Shown here one piece after another: positions 14,421 through 24,006 of a stretch of 64,000 nucleotides of DNA. The stretch is from assembly GCA_963536495.1 (NCBI GenBank), contig CAUTAF010000004.1, positions 1 through 64,000 of the forward strand. The letters run 5' to 3'. Position 1 is the first letter of the stretch. Each line of letters begins with the position of its first letter. A program made the position numbers and the translations under genes. The notes under the pieces were generated by a model. That model made no database searches and was not told the origin of the DNA. It saw nothing but the letters and a program-made list of their open reading frames with translations. The stretch comes from CAJPPJ01 sp963536495 (lineage in GTDB: Bacteria > Bacillota_I > Bacilli_A > RF39 > UBA660).

Positions 14421-15875
14421 TTATTTTCCTAAAATATATGTTTCAAAAGCCACTTTACTATTATGTTTAATCAAATCTTGTTTAGAATTGTTAGGGTTAT
14501 TAATATCTCCCTTTTTCATATTTTCTAATTCTTTTTTAGTAGGCATACCTAAACTTAAAAAACTTTGTGATACAGCATTTTCTTGAAATGCTCTACTTTT
14601 AAATTTTTCAGTTGCTAGTTTTTGTTCTCTTATCTTTTCATAACTGTTATTTCTTTTAAATCCTTGTAAAGTTGTTAAAGCATAGTTAAATAATTGGTTA
14701 TTTTGTCTTAGTAAACTATCTAATATCTCCATATTATCAGCTATACTTTTCTTATCTCCCTTTTGGATAAGAGCATATATCTTATCAAAAGATATATTAC
14801 TTAAATCTTTATATGATAACTTTGAATAATCTATTGTTTGCCCTTTTCCTAACTTTTTCATTTCATTTATATCACCAATACTATTTTGGTCTTGTAATTT
14901 TTGAGTAAATTCAGCCATATTTGCAAGAAAAGATAGTCTTTCTTGATTTATTTCTTGGAATTTACCTCTTTCTGTATTAAGTTCTCCTATACTTCCATAC
15001 ACTTCTTCCATTTTAGAAGTTGTTAAAATAGCTTTTCCTAAATCTTCTTGATACTTAGCCATTTGTTTGAAAATTTCTTGGTTTTCTTTATCTTGATAAA
15101 ATGCGTCCATACTTTCAGCATTTTTATATTTTTCTTCCAATAATTTCATATTTTCTTGTGCTATTTGTACCTTTGCTATTTGTACATAAGTAATGTTTTC
15201 CATAGTTTCCAAAATAGCTTGTTGTGTTTTAGCTGTTCTTGGTTTCTTATATCCATCAAATATATCTTCAAGTGCTTTAACGAAAGCCTTATCATCTCCA
15301 GCTACTCCACTTAATTTAGCAATTTTAACAGTAGGTTTCTTATCTTTTGCCCACATATTATAGATTATTCTTCCACCACCTAATTTACTTCCATTTCTCC
15401 TGTATTCATCTTTATAAGTATTAGGATTTAAAACTTTATTACCCTCAATAGTCATAACACCTCTATAATCATCATTTCTAAGTTCTGTTCTTTTATGTCC
15501 ACCTCTAGTCTTTCTATCAGCTACATCTATCATAATGTATCTAACATTATCTTGAGTGTAAACATTTCTATTTTCAGGATTATAGATATTGTTTGCATAT
15601 TTATTTTTCTTACCTTGTACTTCTTCCTTAGTCTTTGTATAAACTCTATTATTTAAGTCAGAATAATCAACTTTAGGTGCTGTTTTCCCTTTAGTTTCAT
15701 ATTTCTTTTCTTGTTCTTGTTCTTGTTGCTTTTCTATCGCCTTATCAACTAAATCTTTAGATTGAAATTTATCATACATCTTATCAGCTTGTTCTTTAAC
15801 TTCTTTTGTATAAGAAGATAAAGAACTTACAGATAAAATAGTGAAAAGCACAAACATAATTTTCTTAAAATTCAT
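14421..15875 (-). CDS. Exported protein of the putative transfer operon, 484 residues
   Basis: Signal peptide MNFKKIMFVLFTILSVSSLSS, then a long helical region beginning KEVKEQADKMYDKFQ. A compact middle part (YIMIDVADRKTRGGHKRTE near residue 110) looks globular, and the C-terminal 250 residues are coiled coil. No family recognised. Genes on either side are 14 and 21 bp away, so it is co-transcribed with the other exported proteins and VirB4. Probable structural component of the conjugation machine, by position only. Confidence 0.6.
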   Translation of the reverse strand: MNFKKIMFVLFTILSVSSLSSYTKEVKEQADKMYDKFQSKDLVDKAIEKQQEQEQEKKYETKGKTAPKVDYSDLNNRVYTKTKEEVQGKKNKYANNIYNPENRNVYTQDNVRYIMIDVADRKTRGGHKRTELRNDDYRGVMTIEGNKVLNPNTYKDEYRRNGSKLGGGRIIYNMWAKDKKPTVKIAKLSGVAGDDKAFVKALEDIFDGYKKPRTAKTQQAILETMENITYVQIAKVQIAQENMKLLEEKYKNAESMDAFYQDKENQEIFKQMAKYQEDLGKAILTTSKMEEVYGSIGELNTERGKFQEINQERLSFLANMAEFTQKLQDQNSIGDINEMKKLGKGQTIDYSKLSYKDLSNISFDKIYALIQKGDKKSIADNMEILDSLLRQNNQLFNYALTTLQGFKRNNSYEKIREQKLATEKFKSRAFQENAVSQSFLSLGMPTKKELENMKKGDINNPNNSKQDLIKHNSKVAFETYILGK

Positions 15876-15896
15876 AGCCTTTCCACACTCCTCTTT

Positions 15897-17603
15897 TTAT
15901 TTCCAATTTTCTTTATAAGTTTGCTTAATATTTACATTTACATTTTGATTTCCTACTAATAAATCTCTAAGTTCTTGTTCACTTATTCTAGTAGGAGAAC
16001 CACTTCTAGCAAGTCTTTCGTTGATTTCATCAACTTTCTTTCTTATATTTGCATTAGCTTTATCAATTCTTTCTCCAATAACTTTATTGTATTGTTGATT
16101 TACTTTATCATTGATAGCTGTTGTTACTTTATCAATTCTACCATTGATTTCACTAAGTGCCATTTCTTCTGCTCTATTTACATATCTATCTGCAACTCCT
16201 GTCGGATTATTAGCAATTTCTCTAATTTGTCTTGTTGCATTAGCAATTCTTTTTACAGTTTCATTATTATTTATACTTTCTCTAATCTTTTGTTCTAAAA
16301 CACTCTTACCTAATTGTTTTGCTCTTTCAATTTTACTTTCTAAATATTGTCTTAATTTTTCAGAAGTAATATTATTTGTAACACCACTTAATAAATCTTT
16401 TTGTAATGCTGATAATCCATAACTATCTATTAGTTTTTGTCCTAATAAATCATTACTTACATTATCATAATATCCTAAATCAGATAATTTATCTTCTACA
16501 ATAGCTTGAACAGTTCTTCTTTCAGCAATTATACCTTGTGCCATATTATCTGCATATTCTTTTTGGTCATCTGTCAATTTTTTTTCAGCATTACTCATTC
16601 TTTTTAATCTTAATTTTTCTGTTGTATACTCTGCCTCTGCCTTATCTTTTAATTCTCTTATTTCAGCATTTCTTTGCATTTCCATTGCATACATTTTTTG
16701 TACTTGTTCTCTCATATTAATTTCTACAAATACACTACTCATTGAATTAAGTCCTCTATGTACTCCACCCATAGTTTCTGCTAAAAGTTGTAAGGCTTTT
16801 ATATGGTTATTAGCATTAGCTACTCTTTCACTAAATACCTTAGCCTCATAGTTTGAGGCGTCTGCCTCTATATCTTTTTCTATTTGTGAAAATTGTTTCA
16901 TCATTCTTTGTAAAACTTTATTTTCTTCAGCTAATTGGTCTTTTACCAATTCAGCTGGTGCTAAGTTAGGAGAATATGCTCCAAATCTTTGTTTTACAGA
17001 TTTCTCTAACTTATCAAAACTTGCAAGAGAATTACTTACATCTCCCTGAATTTTTTTAAGTTCATCTTTTCTTTGCTTTAAATCTGACATATAGTCTTTA
17101 TAGAAAGCACCATCATTTGAAGATGTTTGAGCCATATTGTTTTTCCATTCAGCTGTTTGTAATTGCAATCCTTTCATTGCATATTCAAGTGTTTCTATTT
17201 GTTTATCCAAAATTTGTAATTGAGTTTCTTCTGTTGCCATATTTTCAGGAAATTTAACTCTAATTTCAGACTTAACTTCCATTTCGTTCATATCTCTTTC
17301 TCTGTTCTTTGGATTTAATCTTTCTGTATACCAATCTAGTACATTGAAAGCCTCTACAACTCTTGTTGTTGTTCCTAAACTATAATCTTTATCTGATAAT
17401 GAGTTATACAATGCGTCTTTTACTTTAGCATTTATAACTTCTCTTCCTAAATTGTTATAACTTCCACCTTTGTTATTATTGGCAATTCCTTTAAATCTTT
17501 GTGTGTTTACACTGTCTATATATTTTCTAGCATAAGCATTATTTACAACTGAAAATAATAGCATTGTTATCAAAATTTTAGTTTTTAAATTTTTTATTTT
17601 CAT
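15897..17603 (-). CDS. Exported coiled-coil protein of the putative transfer operon, 568 residues
   Basis: Signal peptide with hydrophobic core ILITMLLFSVVNNAYA (cut after AYA). The mature part is a nearly continuous amphipathic helix with repeating NAxIRKKVDEI-type heptads in the last 150 residues, and an alanine-rich stretch near residue 480. TrbJ/VirB5-type proteins are also exported helical proteins encoded beside VirB4, so that role is conceivable, but no signature confirms it. ATG 17603 follows AAGGAGTGATG. Gap of 16 bp to the upstream gene. Confidence 0.6.
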   Translation of the reverse strand: MKIKNLKTKILITMLLFSVVNNAYARKYIDSVNTQRFKGIANNNKGGSYNNLGREVINAKVKDALYNSLSDKDYSLGTTTRVVEAFNVLDWYTERLNPKNRERDMNEMEVKSEIRVKFPENMATEETQLQILDKQIETLEYAMKGLQLQTAEWKNNMAQTSSNDGAFYKDYMSDLKQRKDELKKIQGDVSNSLASFDKLEKSVKQRFGAYSPNLAPAELVKDQLAEENKVLQRMMKQFSQIEKDIEADASNYEAKVFSERVANANNHIKALQLLAETMGGVHRGLNSMSSVFVEINMREQVQKMYAMEMQRNAEIRELKDKAEAEYTTEKLRLKRMSNAEKKLTDDQKEYADNMAQGIIAERRTVQAIVEDKLSDLGYYDNVSNDLLGQKLIDSYGLSALQKDLLSGVTNNITSEKLRQYLESKIERAKQLGKSVLEQKIRESINNNETVKRIANATRQIREIANNPTGVADRYVNRAEEMALSEINGRIDKVTTAINDKVNQQYNKVIGERIDKANANIRKKVDEINERLARSGSPTRISEQELRDLLVGNQNVNVNIKQTYKENWK

Positions 17604-17619
17604 TATTCATCACTCCTTT

Positions 17620-18501
17620 TTATCTTCCACTCTTAGACATATCTTCTAATACTTTCTTATATTTTTCGTATTTTTCTATATCTTTTTCATAACCTTTTCT
17701 TCCATTTATTTTACTTATTACTTTCATATTATCAAGTCTTCCTACTATTCTCTCTCTTTTTGCTTTTAATATCATTAATCTAACAATATTATCAGCTTGT
17801 ATTTCTTCTAAGATTAATTTTGATAATATAGCTGAATTTTCATAGAATTTCCCTAAATCTCCTGTAAAATTTTTTACCTGACTTCTTAGGTTGTTTTTCA
17901 TTTCATCTTTCTTTTCTTCAGCTTTCTTTTGACTTTTTTCATCTCTATTTCTGACATATCTGTAATACTCTTCACTATCTTTCTTTAAAGTCTTACCCAT
18001 TTTATCCAAAGTTCTTGTCATATCTATTAACATATTTTTATTTTCAGTAATAACTTCTTGTTGATGTCCACCATTTCCAAACATATCATCACCTTGTAAA
18101 AGGTCTTCCATTTGTTGTTGATAGTTTCCTATAAGTCTATAATTACTTACATAATTTTTATTGAATACAGCAAGGTCTGTACTAGCTGTTTTTAAGTTAT
18201 CTAAAGCTGTTTCAATTTCTCCCTCTTCAGTTGACTTCATTGCTGATTGTAACTTCATATTTACTTTATCTAGCATTAAATTATAATACTTAATTTCTGC
18301 GTCTTTTTGCACTATTCTATTTGCAACGATTTCTAGTTCACGAGCCTCCGTTGCAAATCCACCCATTTTTTCAGCATAGTTGATGTTTCCTTTAAAATCT
18401 CCACCAAAATTTAACTGTTCGGCGTTTACAAGATTAAATATAAAAATAAAACTCATAAAAATCATTGATTTTTTAATTGATTTATTGATTAATTTTTTCA
18501 T
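17620..18501 (-). CDS. Exported protein, candidate TrbJ/VirB5-like transfer component
   Basis: 293 residues starting at ATG 18501, behind AAGGGGG. The longer frame to 18606 would put 35 residues in front of the signal peptide and has no ribosome site. Signal peptide: KKSMIFMSFIFIFNLVNA. The mature protein is helical with a QQQMEDLLQGDD loop and a Lys/Glu-rich C-terminus ending KSGR. Size, export and position after VirB4 fit a VirB5/TrbJ pilus-tip-like protein; this is inference from context. Confidence 0.6.
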   Translation of the reverse strand: MKKLINKSIKKSMIFMSFIFIFNLVNAEQLNFGGDFKGNINYAEKMGGFATEARELEIVANRIVQKDAEIKYYNLMLDKVNMKLQSAMKSTEEGEIETALDNLKTASTDLAVFNKNYVSNYRLIGNYQQQMEDLLQGDDMFGNGGHQQEVITENKNMLIDMTRTLDKMGKTLKKDSEEYYRYVRNRDEKSQKKAEEKKDEMKNNLRSQVKNFTGDLGKFYENSAILSKLILEEIQADNIVRLMILKAKRERIVGRLDNMKVISKINGRKGYEKDIEKYEKYKKVLEDMSKSGR

Positions 18502-18595
18502 ATTTTCCCCCTTTATCTTTTTGATTATATTATATAACAATAATAATTTTTTTACATAATTATCTACAATTTTCATATTACATTTTTCATACAAA

Positions 18596-20317
18596 TTACA
18601 TTTCAAAATCTTTTAAAAGCACTTTATCTAAATTTTCAGATGTATAGTTATTCAATTTGTTATTAGATTTTTCGTTGTTTTCTTCTTTAGATTTTTCATT
18701 ATATCTATTTTTTTGATTTTCTTCAACTTTTATATTATCTTCCACAAATTCCTTAACATCTTTTGTGTTTCCGTTTAAAAGTTGATTAGCAAAATTATAA
18801 ACAGCATTTTCTATCCTTTGTTTACCAATAGCCTTTGTAATAATTTTATAAAATCCAATACTTAAATTTTCATTTTTAATTTCATTATCAATATGATTTA
18901 AGACTATCTTGCTAACCTCTTTAGACTTATCTTTAATAAATTCGTTTTTTTCTTCTATACTTATGTTAGGATTATCTTTTATTTCTTCTCTAATGTTTTC
19001 TAATTCTTTAAAAGTGCTATTCAAAAAATTTGTTTTATCTCCTGCTATAAGCAAAGAATTTATATGTTGAGTATTTTTTATTCCTATTTCTTTATAGGCT
19101 TTTTCTAATTCAAATTCAGTTTTATAAAATTTATTTATAAAGTCTTTAACTTCTAATGCACCTTTTACTCCTTTATCTAAAATGGATTTCATAATATCTT
19201 TATAATTATCCTGTCCAAATTTGATAAAATCTTCTGCATTGAATACCAAAACCTCTCCTGATTTAGTATCTGTACCCAATATTTTAAAGTTTATATTATC
19301 TCTAAGATTAGTGTTCTTAAAATCTAGTTCTTCGTATTTCTTAAAACCTGATACACTAAATTTTATATCACCGAATTTCATATCATTTTTAGCACATAGT
19401 TCTTGTGTTTTTAATATTTCAATCTTTATTTTATTTATTTCACTTTTTTCTTCATTTGTTAAATCACTTTCTAAAGAAAAACCATTTTTTTCTCTTTTTC
19501 TTTTTAGTCTATCTATATCGGTACTTGATACTTCTTTCATTCCAAACTTATTTCTAAGTTCATTATATCTTTTATACCATTGTTCTTTATTTTTAATCTT
19601 ACTTCCATATTTAGCAATAGCTTTTTGCTGTAATTCTTTTCTCTTTTCTCTATCTTCATTTATGAAAGTAACTTTATTAGTTTCCTTTTCTTGAACCTTT
19701 TCCTGTACCTTTTCTTCTACTTGTACTTTATCTTTATCTTTTTCTTGAATTTTTATATTTTCAATTTTTATATTTTCTATCTCTTTCGATTTCTTAGGTA
19801 CATTTATTTTTACATTTATATTATCTTCAATTTCAATGCTATCATCAATACAATACTCTCTTTTTATATCTTCAAGCCTTGTTGCAAAATTAATAGCATA
19901 TTTTTCTTTTACATTTTGATATAGTTCTTTAGTATACATTTCATCTTTTTTAGGAATATATTTTTGTTCTGTTTTATCAAAATAGATGTTGTTAGTGTAT
20001 ATTTTTTCAAAAGTATCAAATGTTTCAACAGTATTTTTTTCTGTATTTTTTACAAAAAATTTCAAATGTTTATTTCTTTCGTCCTTTATATTGTCTTCAT
20101 TAGGTATAGAAGTGATTTCATATTTTCCTATTCTAACACCTAATAAATCTTTATTATTTTCCAAATTATCTTTATTTATAGAACTTTTATTAGTTATAAG
20201 ATTTAAAAGTTTATCAACTTCTGTATATCTCTTTTTAAATTCAAGACTATTTCTTAATTGTTCGTCTTCTTCTATTTCTTTTCTTTTACTATTACCAAAA
20301 AAATCCAATATTCCCAT
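18596..20317 (-). CDS. Charged cytoplasmic protein between VirB4 and the exported genes
   Basis: 573 residues from ATG 20317, behind AGGGGTAG. N-terminus MGILDFFGNSKRKEIEED recalls MGIFNLFKRK of the VirB4 protein upstream, a possible shared membrane-docking segment. The middle is very rich in Lys/Glu (KVQVEEKVQEKVQEKE), followed by a helical domain with KAIAKYGSKIKNKEQWYKRY. Ends LLKDFEM, a diverged form of the Phe-tail. The hairpin at 20353-20382 separates it from VirB4. Function unknown. Confidence 0.6.
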   Translation of the reverse strand: MGILDFFGNSKRKEIEEDEQLRNSLEFKKRYTEVDKLLNLITNKSSINKDNLENNKDLLGVRIGKYEITSIPNEDNIKDERNKHLKFFVKNTEKNTVETFDTFEKIYTNNIYFDKTEQKYIPKKDEMYTKELYQNVKEKYAINFATRLEDIKREYCIDDSIEIEDNINVKINVPKKSKEIENIKIENIKIQEKDKDKVQVEEKVQEKVQEKETNKVTFINEDREKRKELQQKAIAKYGSKIKNKEQWYKRYNELRNKFGMKEVSSTDIDRLKRKREKNGFSLESDLTNEEKSEINKIKIEILKTQELCAKNDMKFGDIKFSVSGFKKYEELDFKNTNLRDNINFKILGTDTKSGEVLVFNAEDFIKFGQDNYKDIMKSILDKGVKGALEVKDFINKFYKTEFELEKAYKEIGIKNTQHINSLLIAGDKTNFLNSTFKELENIREEIKDNPNISIEEKNEFIKDKSKEVSKIVLNHIDNEIKNENLSIGFYKIITKAIGKQRIENAVYNFANQLLNGNTKDVKEFVEDNIKVEENQKNRYNEKSKEENNEKSNNKLNNYTSENLDKVLLKDFEM

Positions 20318-20352
20318 CAATCTACCCCTATCAATCGTAATCCATTTTTTAA

Positions 20353-20382
20353 GAAACAGGTATTATTATTCGATAACACCTG
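20353..20382. other. Intercistronic hairpin downstream of virB4-like gene
   Basis: AACAGGTATTAT and ATAACACCTGTT (one bulge) form a strong stem. On the leftward transcript it is not followed by a U-run, so it is more likely a processing or attenuation site than a full terminator; on the + strand it is followed by a T-rich tract. Confidence 0.45.
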
Positions 20383-20410
20383 TTCCTTTTTATTTTTTTA
20401 CTTTTTTACT

Positions 20411-23065
20411 CTAGCTTAATTCCTCTAAGTTTACATTTTCAATAAAGTCTATTGCTGTTTCTAACTCAAATTTATTAATTCTATTAAGTTGTGCTAAATT
20501 TTTCAACCAATTTATATTAAGTTCTTTTAATGAATTAGCGTCTGCATAAACTTCATCAATAAGGTTTTGCATTTCTTTACTTGCAACTCCAACATAAGCA
20601 AGGTCTACATTTGTTAATTGTAATGAGAATACACAAGAACCTTGATGATTTTTCATAAAATATTCTCTCTTAGGTATTGCATTTTTTATAGCATTTATTT
20701 CAGTTTCATTAAATCCAAATGCTTGATAAATATTTTGCCAATCTTTTGTATGTACATCTCTATTAGGTAACGCAATCTTAGTGAAACATTGGTCTAAAAT
20801 ACTATCTCTTATATCAGAATTTAATATATGATTTCCACTTTGTGTCGCAAAAATATAATGACAATTTTTCTTTCTTGAAGTTAGTAATTGTCTTTTTAAA
20901 ATAGGTGTAAAGTATTTGTTACTGAAAAAGGCGTGAGCCTCATCTGTTATTACATAGGTAGGTTTACCCTCTGTCAATCTTTGAGTTTCTATATAAAACA
21001 TCAAATACATACTTAATGGATTTATTATCTTTGGTATATCCATAATTTTACCCATTTCAAATACAACCACTTGTGCTTTTCCAATTTCTTCATTATTTCC
21101 GTCAAAATACATTCCGTAAGCACCATCTTTTGTATAAATTCTTAGTGCCTCTTTTATAGCTGGGTTTTGAATAAAAGCAACAAGTCCTGATATTGTTCTA
21201 TCTTCAACAGGTTTTGAAGATAATAGTTTTAATGCTTTCCAAATTTCTTCGTTTGCCTCTGGTTTTAATAAATCTTCATTTTCTTGTGCTATTAAACATT
21301 TTATAAAATTATCTGCCCAACTCATTTCCATATCACTATCTAATCTCTTTAAAGGTTGAAATCTTATATTATCCTTTTCTCCCCCTATATCATAGAAAAC
21401 ACCATTGTTAGCCTTACATAAGGCTCTACTTGAACTGTCAACATCAAAATAGAATACTTGTGTATCTTTATATTTTAATGAATAGTTCGCAATAGTGTTA
21501 AGTAATACCGATTTACCACTACCGATACTTCCTAAAATAATTGTGTTACCAACATCTCCATCAAAAATATCAAAGAAAAACATTTCTCCTGTTCTATTCA
21601 ATGTTTTGATTAAAGCCTCATCTTTTCTTTGATTTATATAAGGAGTTCCATTCCAACTGCTACTTGTAGAAATAAAATAAGGAAAAGCTGTTGTATGGAT
21701 AGGCATTTTTCTAACATTTGCCTTTATGTTACTAGGTACTGCTCCTATATATGCGTCTAAACTATTATATTTATCATCAGTAGCTTTTATATCAGAACTA
21801 ATAAATTCTCTTAAAACTATTTGTAAATTATCATCTAATCTTTTTAAATCCTTATCTTGTAAGATAAGTGTTTGTGTCATTATTCCAAATCCTACTTCAT
21901 CATTTCTTAAATCTTGTAAAAGTAGTCTTGCCTCTTCTGATAAACTTTCTTCGTGTTCATCAGCTTTAGTGTTTTGTGCTGTTTCTTTACTAGACGCCAT
22001 TACCAAATATTGAAACATACTATGTTTTCTAAAATTATGGAATTGCATACTCTTATTTACCATTTCTATTGCCTCTTCTTTAGTAAGTGGAACAAATCTA
22101 CTCACAAATCTTAACTCAAATGGTAAACTAAATATTCTTCTAAAAGTATTAGATGTTATTTCATTAGGTAAAAAGTTTTGAGATATTATCTTTGTATAAT
22201 AATCTCCCACTTTAAAATGGTCTTCATCTGTCAAATCACTGTAAGGAATATATTCATCTATGAAAAATCCTTCAGGTGGACACATTCTATTTTCTTTTGA
22301 TACTATTTGTTGTGGGTTTACTGAATATGATAGGTAATTTATCAAGTCAGTTCCACTTAAAACCTCATAATGAGGTACTGCCTCATTTAAAAGTCCTAAA
22401 AATAAATTGAAATTTTCTTCAAAATTTCTCATTTCTTTTTGATAAAGTGCAAATGATTTTTTTATTTCTTCTTTTTCATTTTCACTTGATAATTTCTTTT
22501 TCTTCGTTTTTTCTTTTTTACCTGAATTTTCAGATAAAATAAAATCTTGTAAGGCTTTCATATTTTCGTTATTAATAATATAAGAAAATGTTATATAAAT
22601 TTCGTTATGGAAGTATTCCATATTCTCAAATTTAAGTTGCCTCATATATTCGCATAATCTAGTTGTTAAAGGTGCATAAGGTCTTTCTTTTAAATCAGGA
22701 CATTTACCTTTCATTCTTATCAAATCGTGATGAATATAACAATTTTCAGGTAAGTTTTTAAACAACATATTAAATTTTGTGTATAAATAGTGTGCTGAAT
22801 TGTCATCTAAGTAATCTTTATCAGCATTTCTTATCTTTACACATCTTGCAAAGCCTGGATACTTTAATGTCATTGTTCTATCATCTAGTAACATTTCAAA
22901 AGGTAACTGAAAACTTATACTATCAGTGATTTTTGTTAAAGGTTTATTTACAGCATTTACAATTTTCCTGATGTCTTTTCTTTCTTTTTTTCTCTTTTTT
23001 TCTTCCAACATTAATCTTTCTTCTTCTGTTTTTGGCTTTCTTTTAAACAAATTAAAAATTCCCAT
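20411..23065 (-). CDS. VirB4/TrbE-like conjugation ATPase
   Basis: 884 residues from ATG 23065 (GAGGG site; a GTG at 23080 is in frame). Walker A GSIGSGKSVLL near residue 512 is preceded by GNTIIL, and the Walker B stretch YVITDEAHAFF lies near 703, with YFDVDSSSRALCKA after the P-loop and LTSRKKNCHYIFATQS after Walker B, all as in VirB4/TrbE/CagE. The N-terminal 400 residues carry the usual VirB4 N-terminal domain. It powers assembly of a type IV secretion channel at the inner membrane. First gene of the operon that continues to 11722, preceded by a 12-bp inverted repeat at 23098-23129. Confidence 0.9.
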   Translation of the reverse strand: MGIFNLFKRKPKTEEERLMLEEKKRKKERKDIRKIVNAVNKPLTKITDSISFQLPFEMLLDDRTMTLKYPGFARCVKIRNADKDYLDDNSAHYLYTKFNMLFKNLPENCYIHHDLIRMKGKCPDLKERPYAPLTTRLCEYMRQLKFENMEYFHNEIYITFSYIINNENMKALQDFILSENSGKKEKTKKKKLSSENEKEEIKKSFALYQKEMRNFEENFNLFLGLLNEAVPHYEVLSGTDLINYLSYSVNPQQIVSKENRMCPPEGFFIDEYIPYSDLTDEDHFKVGDYYTKIISQNFLPNEITSNTFRRIFSLPFELRFVSRFVPLTKEEAIEMVNKSMQFHNFRKHSMFQYLVMASSKETAQNTKADEHEESLSEEARLLLQDLRNDEVGFGIMTQTLILQDKDLKRLDDNLQIVLREFISSDIKATDDKYNSLDAYIGAVPSNIKANVRKMPIHTTAFPYFISTSSSWNGTPYINQRKDEALIKTLNRTGEMFFFDIFDGDVGNTIILGSIGSGKSVLLNTIANYSLKYKDTQVFYFDVDSSSRALCKANNGVFYDIGGEKDNIRFQPLKRLDSDMEMSWADNFIKCLIAQENEDLLKPEANEEIWKALKLLSSKPVEDRTISGLVAFIQNPAIKEALRIYTKDGAYGMYFDGNNEEIGKAQVVVFEMGKIMDIPKIINPLSMYLMFYIETQRLTEGKPTYVITDEAHAFFSNKYFTPILKRQLLTSRKKNCHYIFATQSGNHILNSDIRDSILDQCFTKIALPNRDVHTKDWQNIYQAFGFNETEINAIKNAIPKREYFMKNHQGSCVFSLQLTNVDLAYVGVASKEMQNLIDEVYADANSLKELNINWLKNLAQLNRINKFELETAIDFIENVNLEELS

Positions 23066-23097
23066 TCTTTTTTCCCTCACTTTATTTAATTTTTTTT

Positions 23098-23129
23098 AAT
23101 ATATCTTAAATATATAGTTAAGATATATT
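23098..23129. promoter_or_regulatory. 12-bp inverted repeat upstream of the transfer operon
   Basis: AATATATCTTAA (23098-23109) and TTAAGATATATT (23118-23129) are perfect complements with an 8-base centre, 33 bases upstream of the VirB4 start codon. Candidate operator for the transfer operon; the CTTAA/TTAAG cores recall the 21-bp palindrome found elsewhere in the window. Confidence 0.5.
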
Positions 23130-23184
23130 TTATAAATATCTCTACCTAATTATAACATTTTTTTAAAAAAAAACAAAATTTTAT

Positions 23185-23285
23185 GGTATAATATAAAAAA
23201 ATAACTTGACATTGACAAAAGCTAGTGAAATCTAACTTCTTGTCAATTCACTTTATAAAAATATTTGTAAAAAAGGAGAGAAAAA
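23185..23285 (+). promoter_or_regulatory. Promoter and possible pseudoknot 5' UTR of the membrane protein gene
   Basis: An extended -10 (TGGTATAAT, 23184-23192) starts a leader of about 85 nt. Within it ATTGACAA (23211-23218) pairs with TTGTCAAT (23240-23247), and AGTGA (23224-23228), inside that loop, pairs with TCACT (23248-23252) immediately after. This is the topology of an H-type pseudoknot with stacked stems. It is followed by an A/T tract and an AAAGGAG ribosome site at 23273-23279. No known riboswitch class recognised. Confidence 0.45.
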
Positions 23286-23891
23286 ATGGATTTTTTAAAA
23301 ATTTTATTTACAGGAACTATTTTTATAGTTTTTTTAGGTTTAATCGTTTCAATAAGATATATAAAAATCAAAATAGATGAAACAATTAAAAATGGTAATT
23401 TTAATAACACCATAGAAGAATATTCTTTACTTTCATCTTTTAAACTGAAAAGTTATAGAGATGAAATGGTGCTTTTAACATTTGGAGTTATTTCTTATAT
23501 ATTTTCAAACTTTTACTATGAATTATACTTAGTTAATATCGTACTTCTTTTAACTTTCTTATATTCATCATTAGTTATAATACAAAGTTTATTCTTTCGT
23601 AGATTATATGAACAACCTTACTTTGAAGAAGAAAAATTATATGAAACATCTAATGATAGTGTCTTTAATAAAGGTTTAGAAGATAAATTAAAAAAAGTTA
23701 AATTATTAGGTAAAGAAAATTCAATGACTAAAAAGGTTTTAATTCTTGAATTTATGAAAACAAAAATCGAAGATAATGTTTTAAGAAAAATGATACTTTT
23801 TATTTATTTCTATTTTGTCAGCATTTCACAAATATTATTACTCATTTTTGGAATTATTTATTGGGTTTTAAAAATCAAAGGCAAAATATAA
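23286..23891 (+). CDS. Polytopic membrane protein, 201 residues
   Basis: Four hydrophobic segments: about residues 4-24 (LKILFTGTIFIVFLGLIVSI), 60-78, 80-98 (VNIVLLLTFLYSSLVIIQSL) and 165-193 (YFVSISQILLLIFGIIYW). A cytoplasmic loop of about 65 residues lies between segments 3 and 4. It is the only + strand gene between the transfer operon and the XRE gene, has its own promoter and structured leader, and ends at a bidirectional terminator. No family recognised. Entry exclusion or a transporter regulator are possible, unproven roles. Confidence 0.6.
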   Translation: MDFLKILFTGTIFIVFLGLIVSIRYIKIKIDETIKNGNFNNTIEEYSLLSSFKLKSYRDEMVLLTFGVISYIFSNFYYELYLVNIVLLLTFLYSSLVIIQSLFFRRLYEQPYFEEEKLYETSNDSVFNKGLEDKLKKVKLLGKENSMTKKVLILEFMKTKIEDNVLRKMILFIYFYFVSISQILLLIFGIIYWVLKIKGKI

Positions 23892-23936
23892 AACAAAATA
23901 AAAATATTTATTAGCTTTAAATAATCTTATATATGA

Positions 23937-23964
23937 TAAAAGAGGTATATGTATACCTCTTTTA
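23937..23964. terminator. Bidirectional terminator
   Basis: AAAAGAGGTAT and ATACCTCTTTT form a perfect 11-bp stem between two convergent genes (23891 and 24007). Confidence 0.85.
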
Positions 23965-24006
23965 TTTTATTCATTTAGGTAGGTAATCTCATTACATAGA
24001 AATCAA

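Noticed and set aside
18501..18606. Extended N-terminus of the 17620 gene
   Set aside because: It would bury the signal peptide 35 residues inside; AAGGGGG precedes ATG 18501.
2877..19045. Array B spacer 2877-2912 against the 18596-20317 gene near 19035
   Set aside because: A short shared TATCTCCTGCT only; the macro-protein resemblance is better although also weak.
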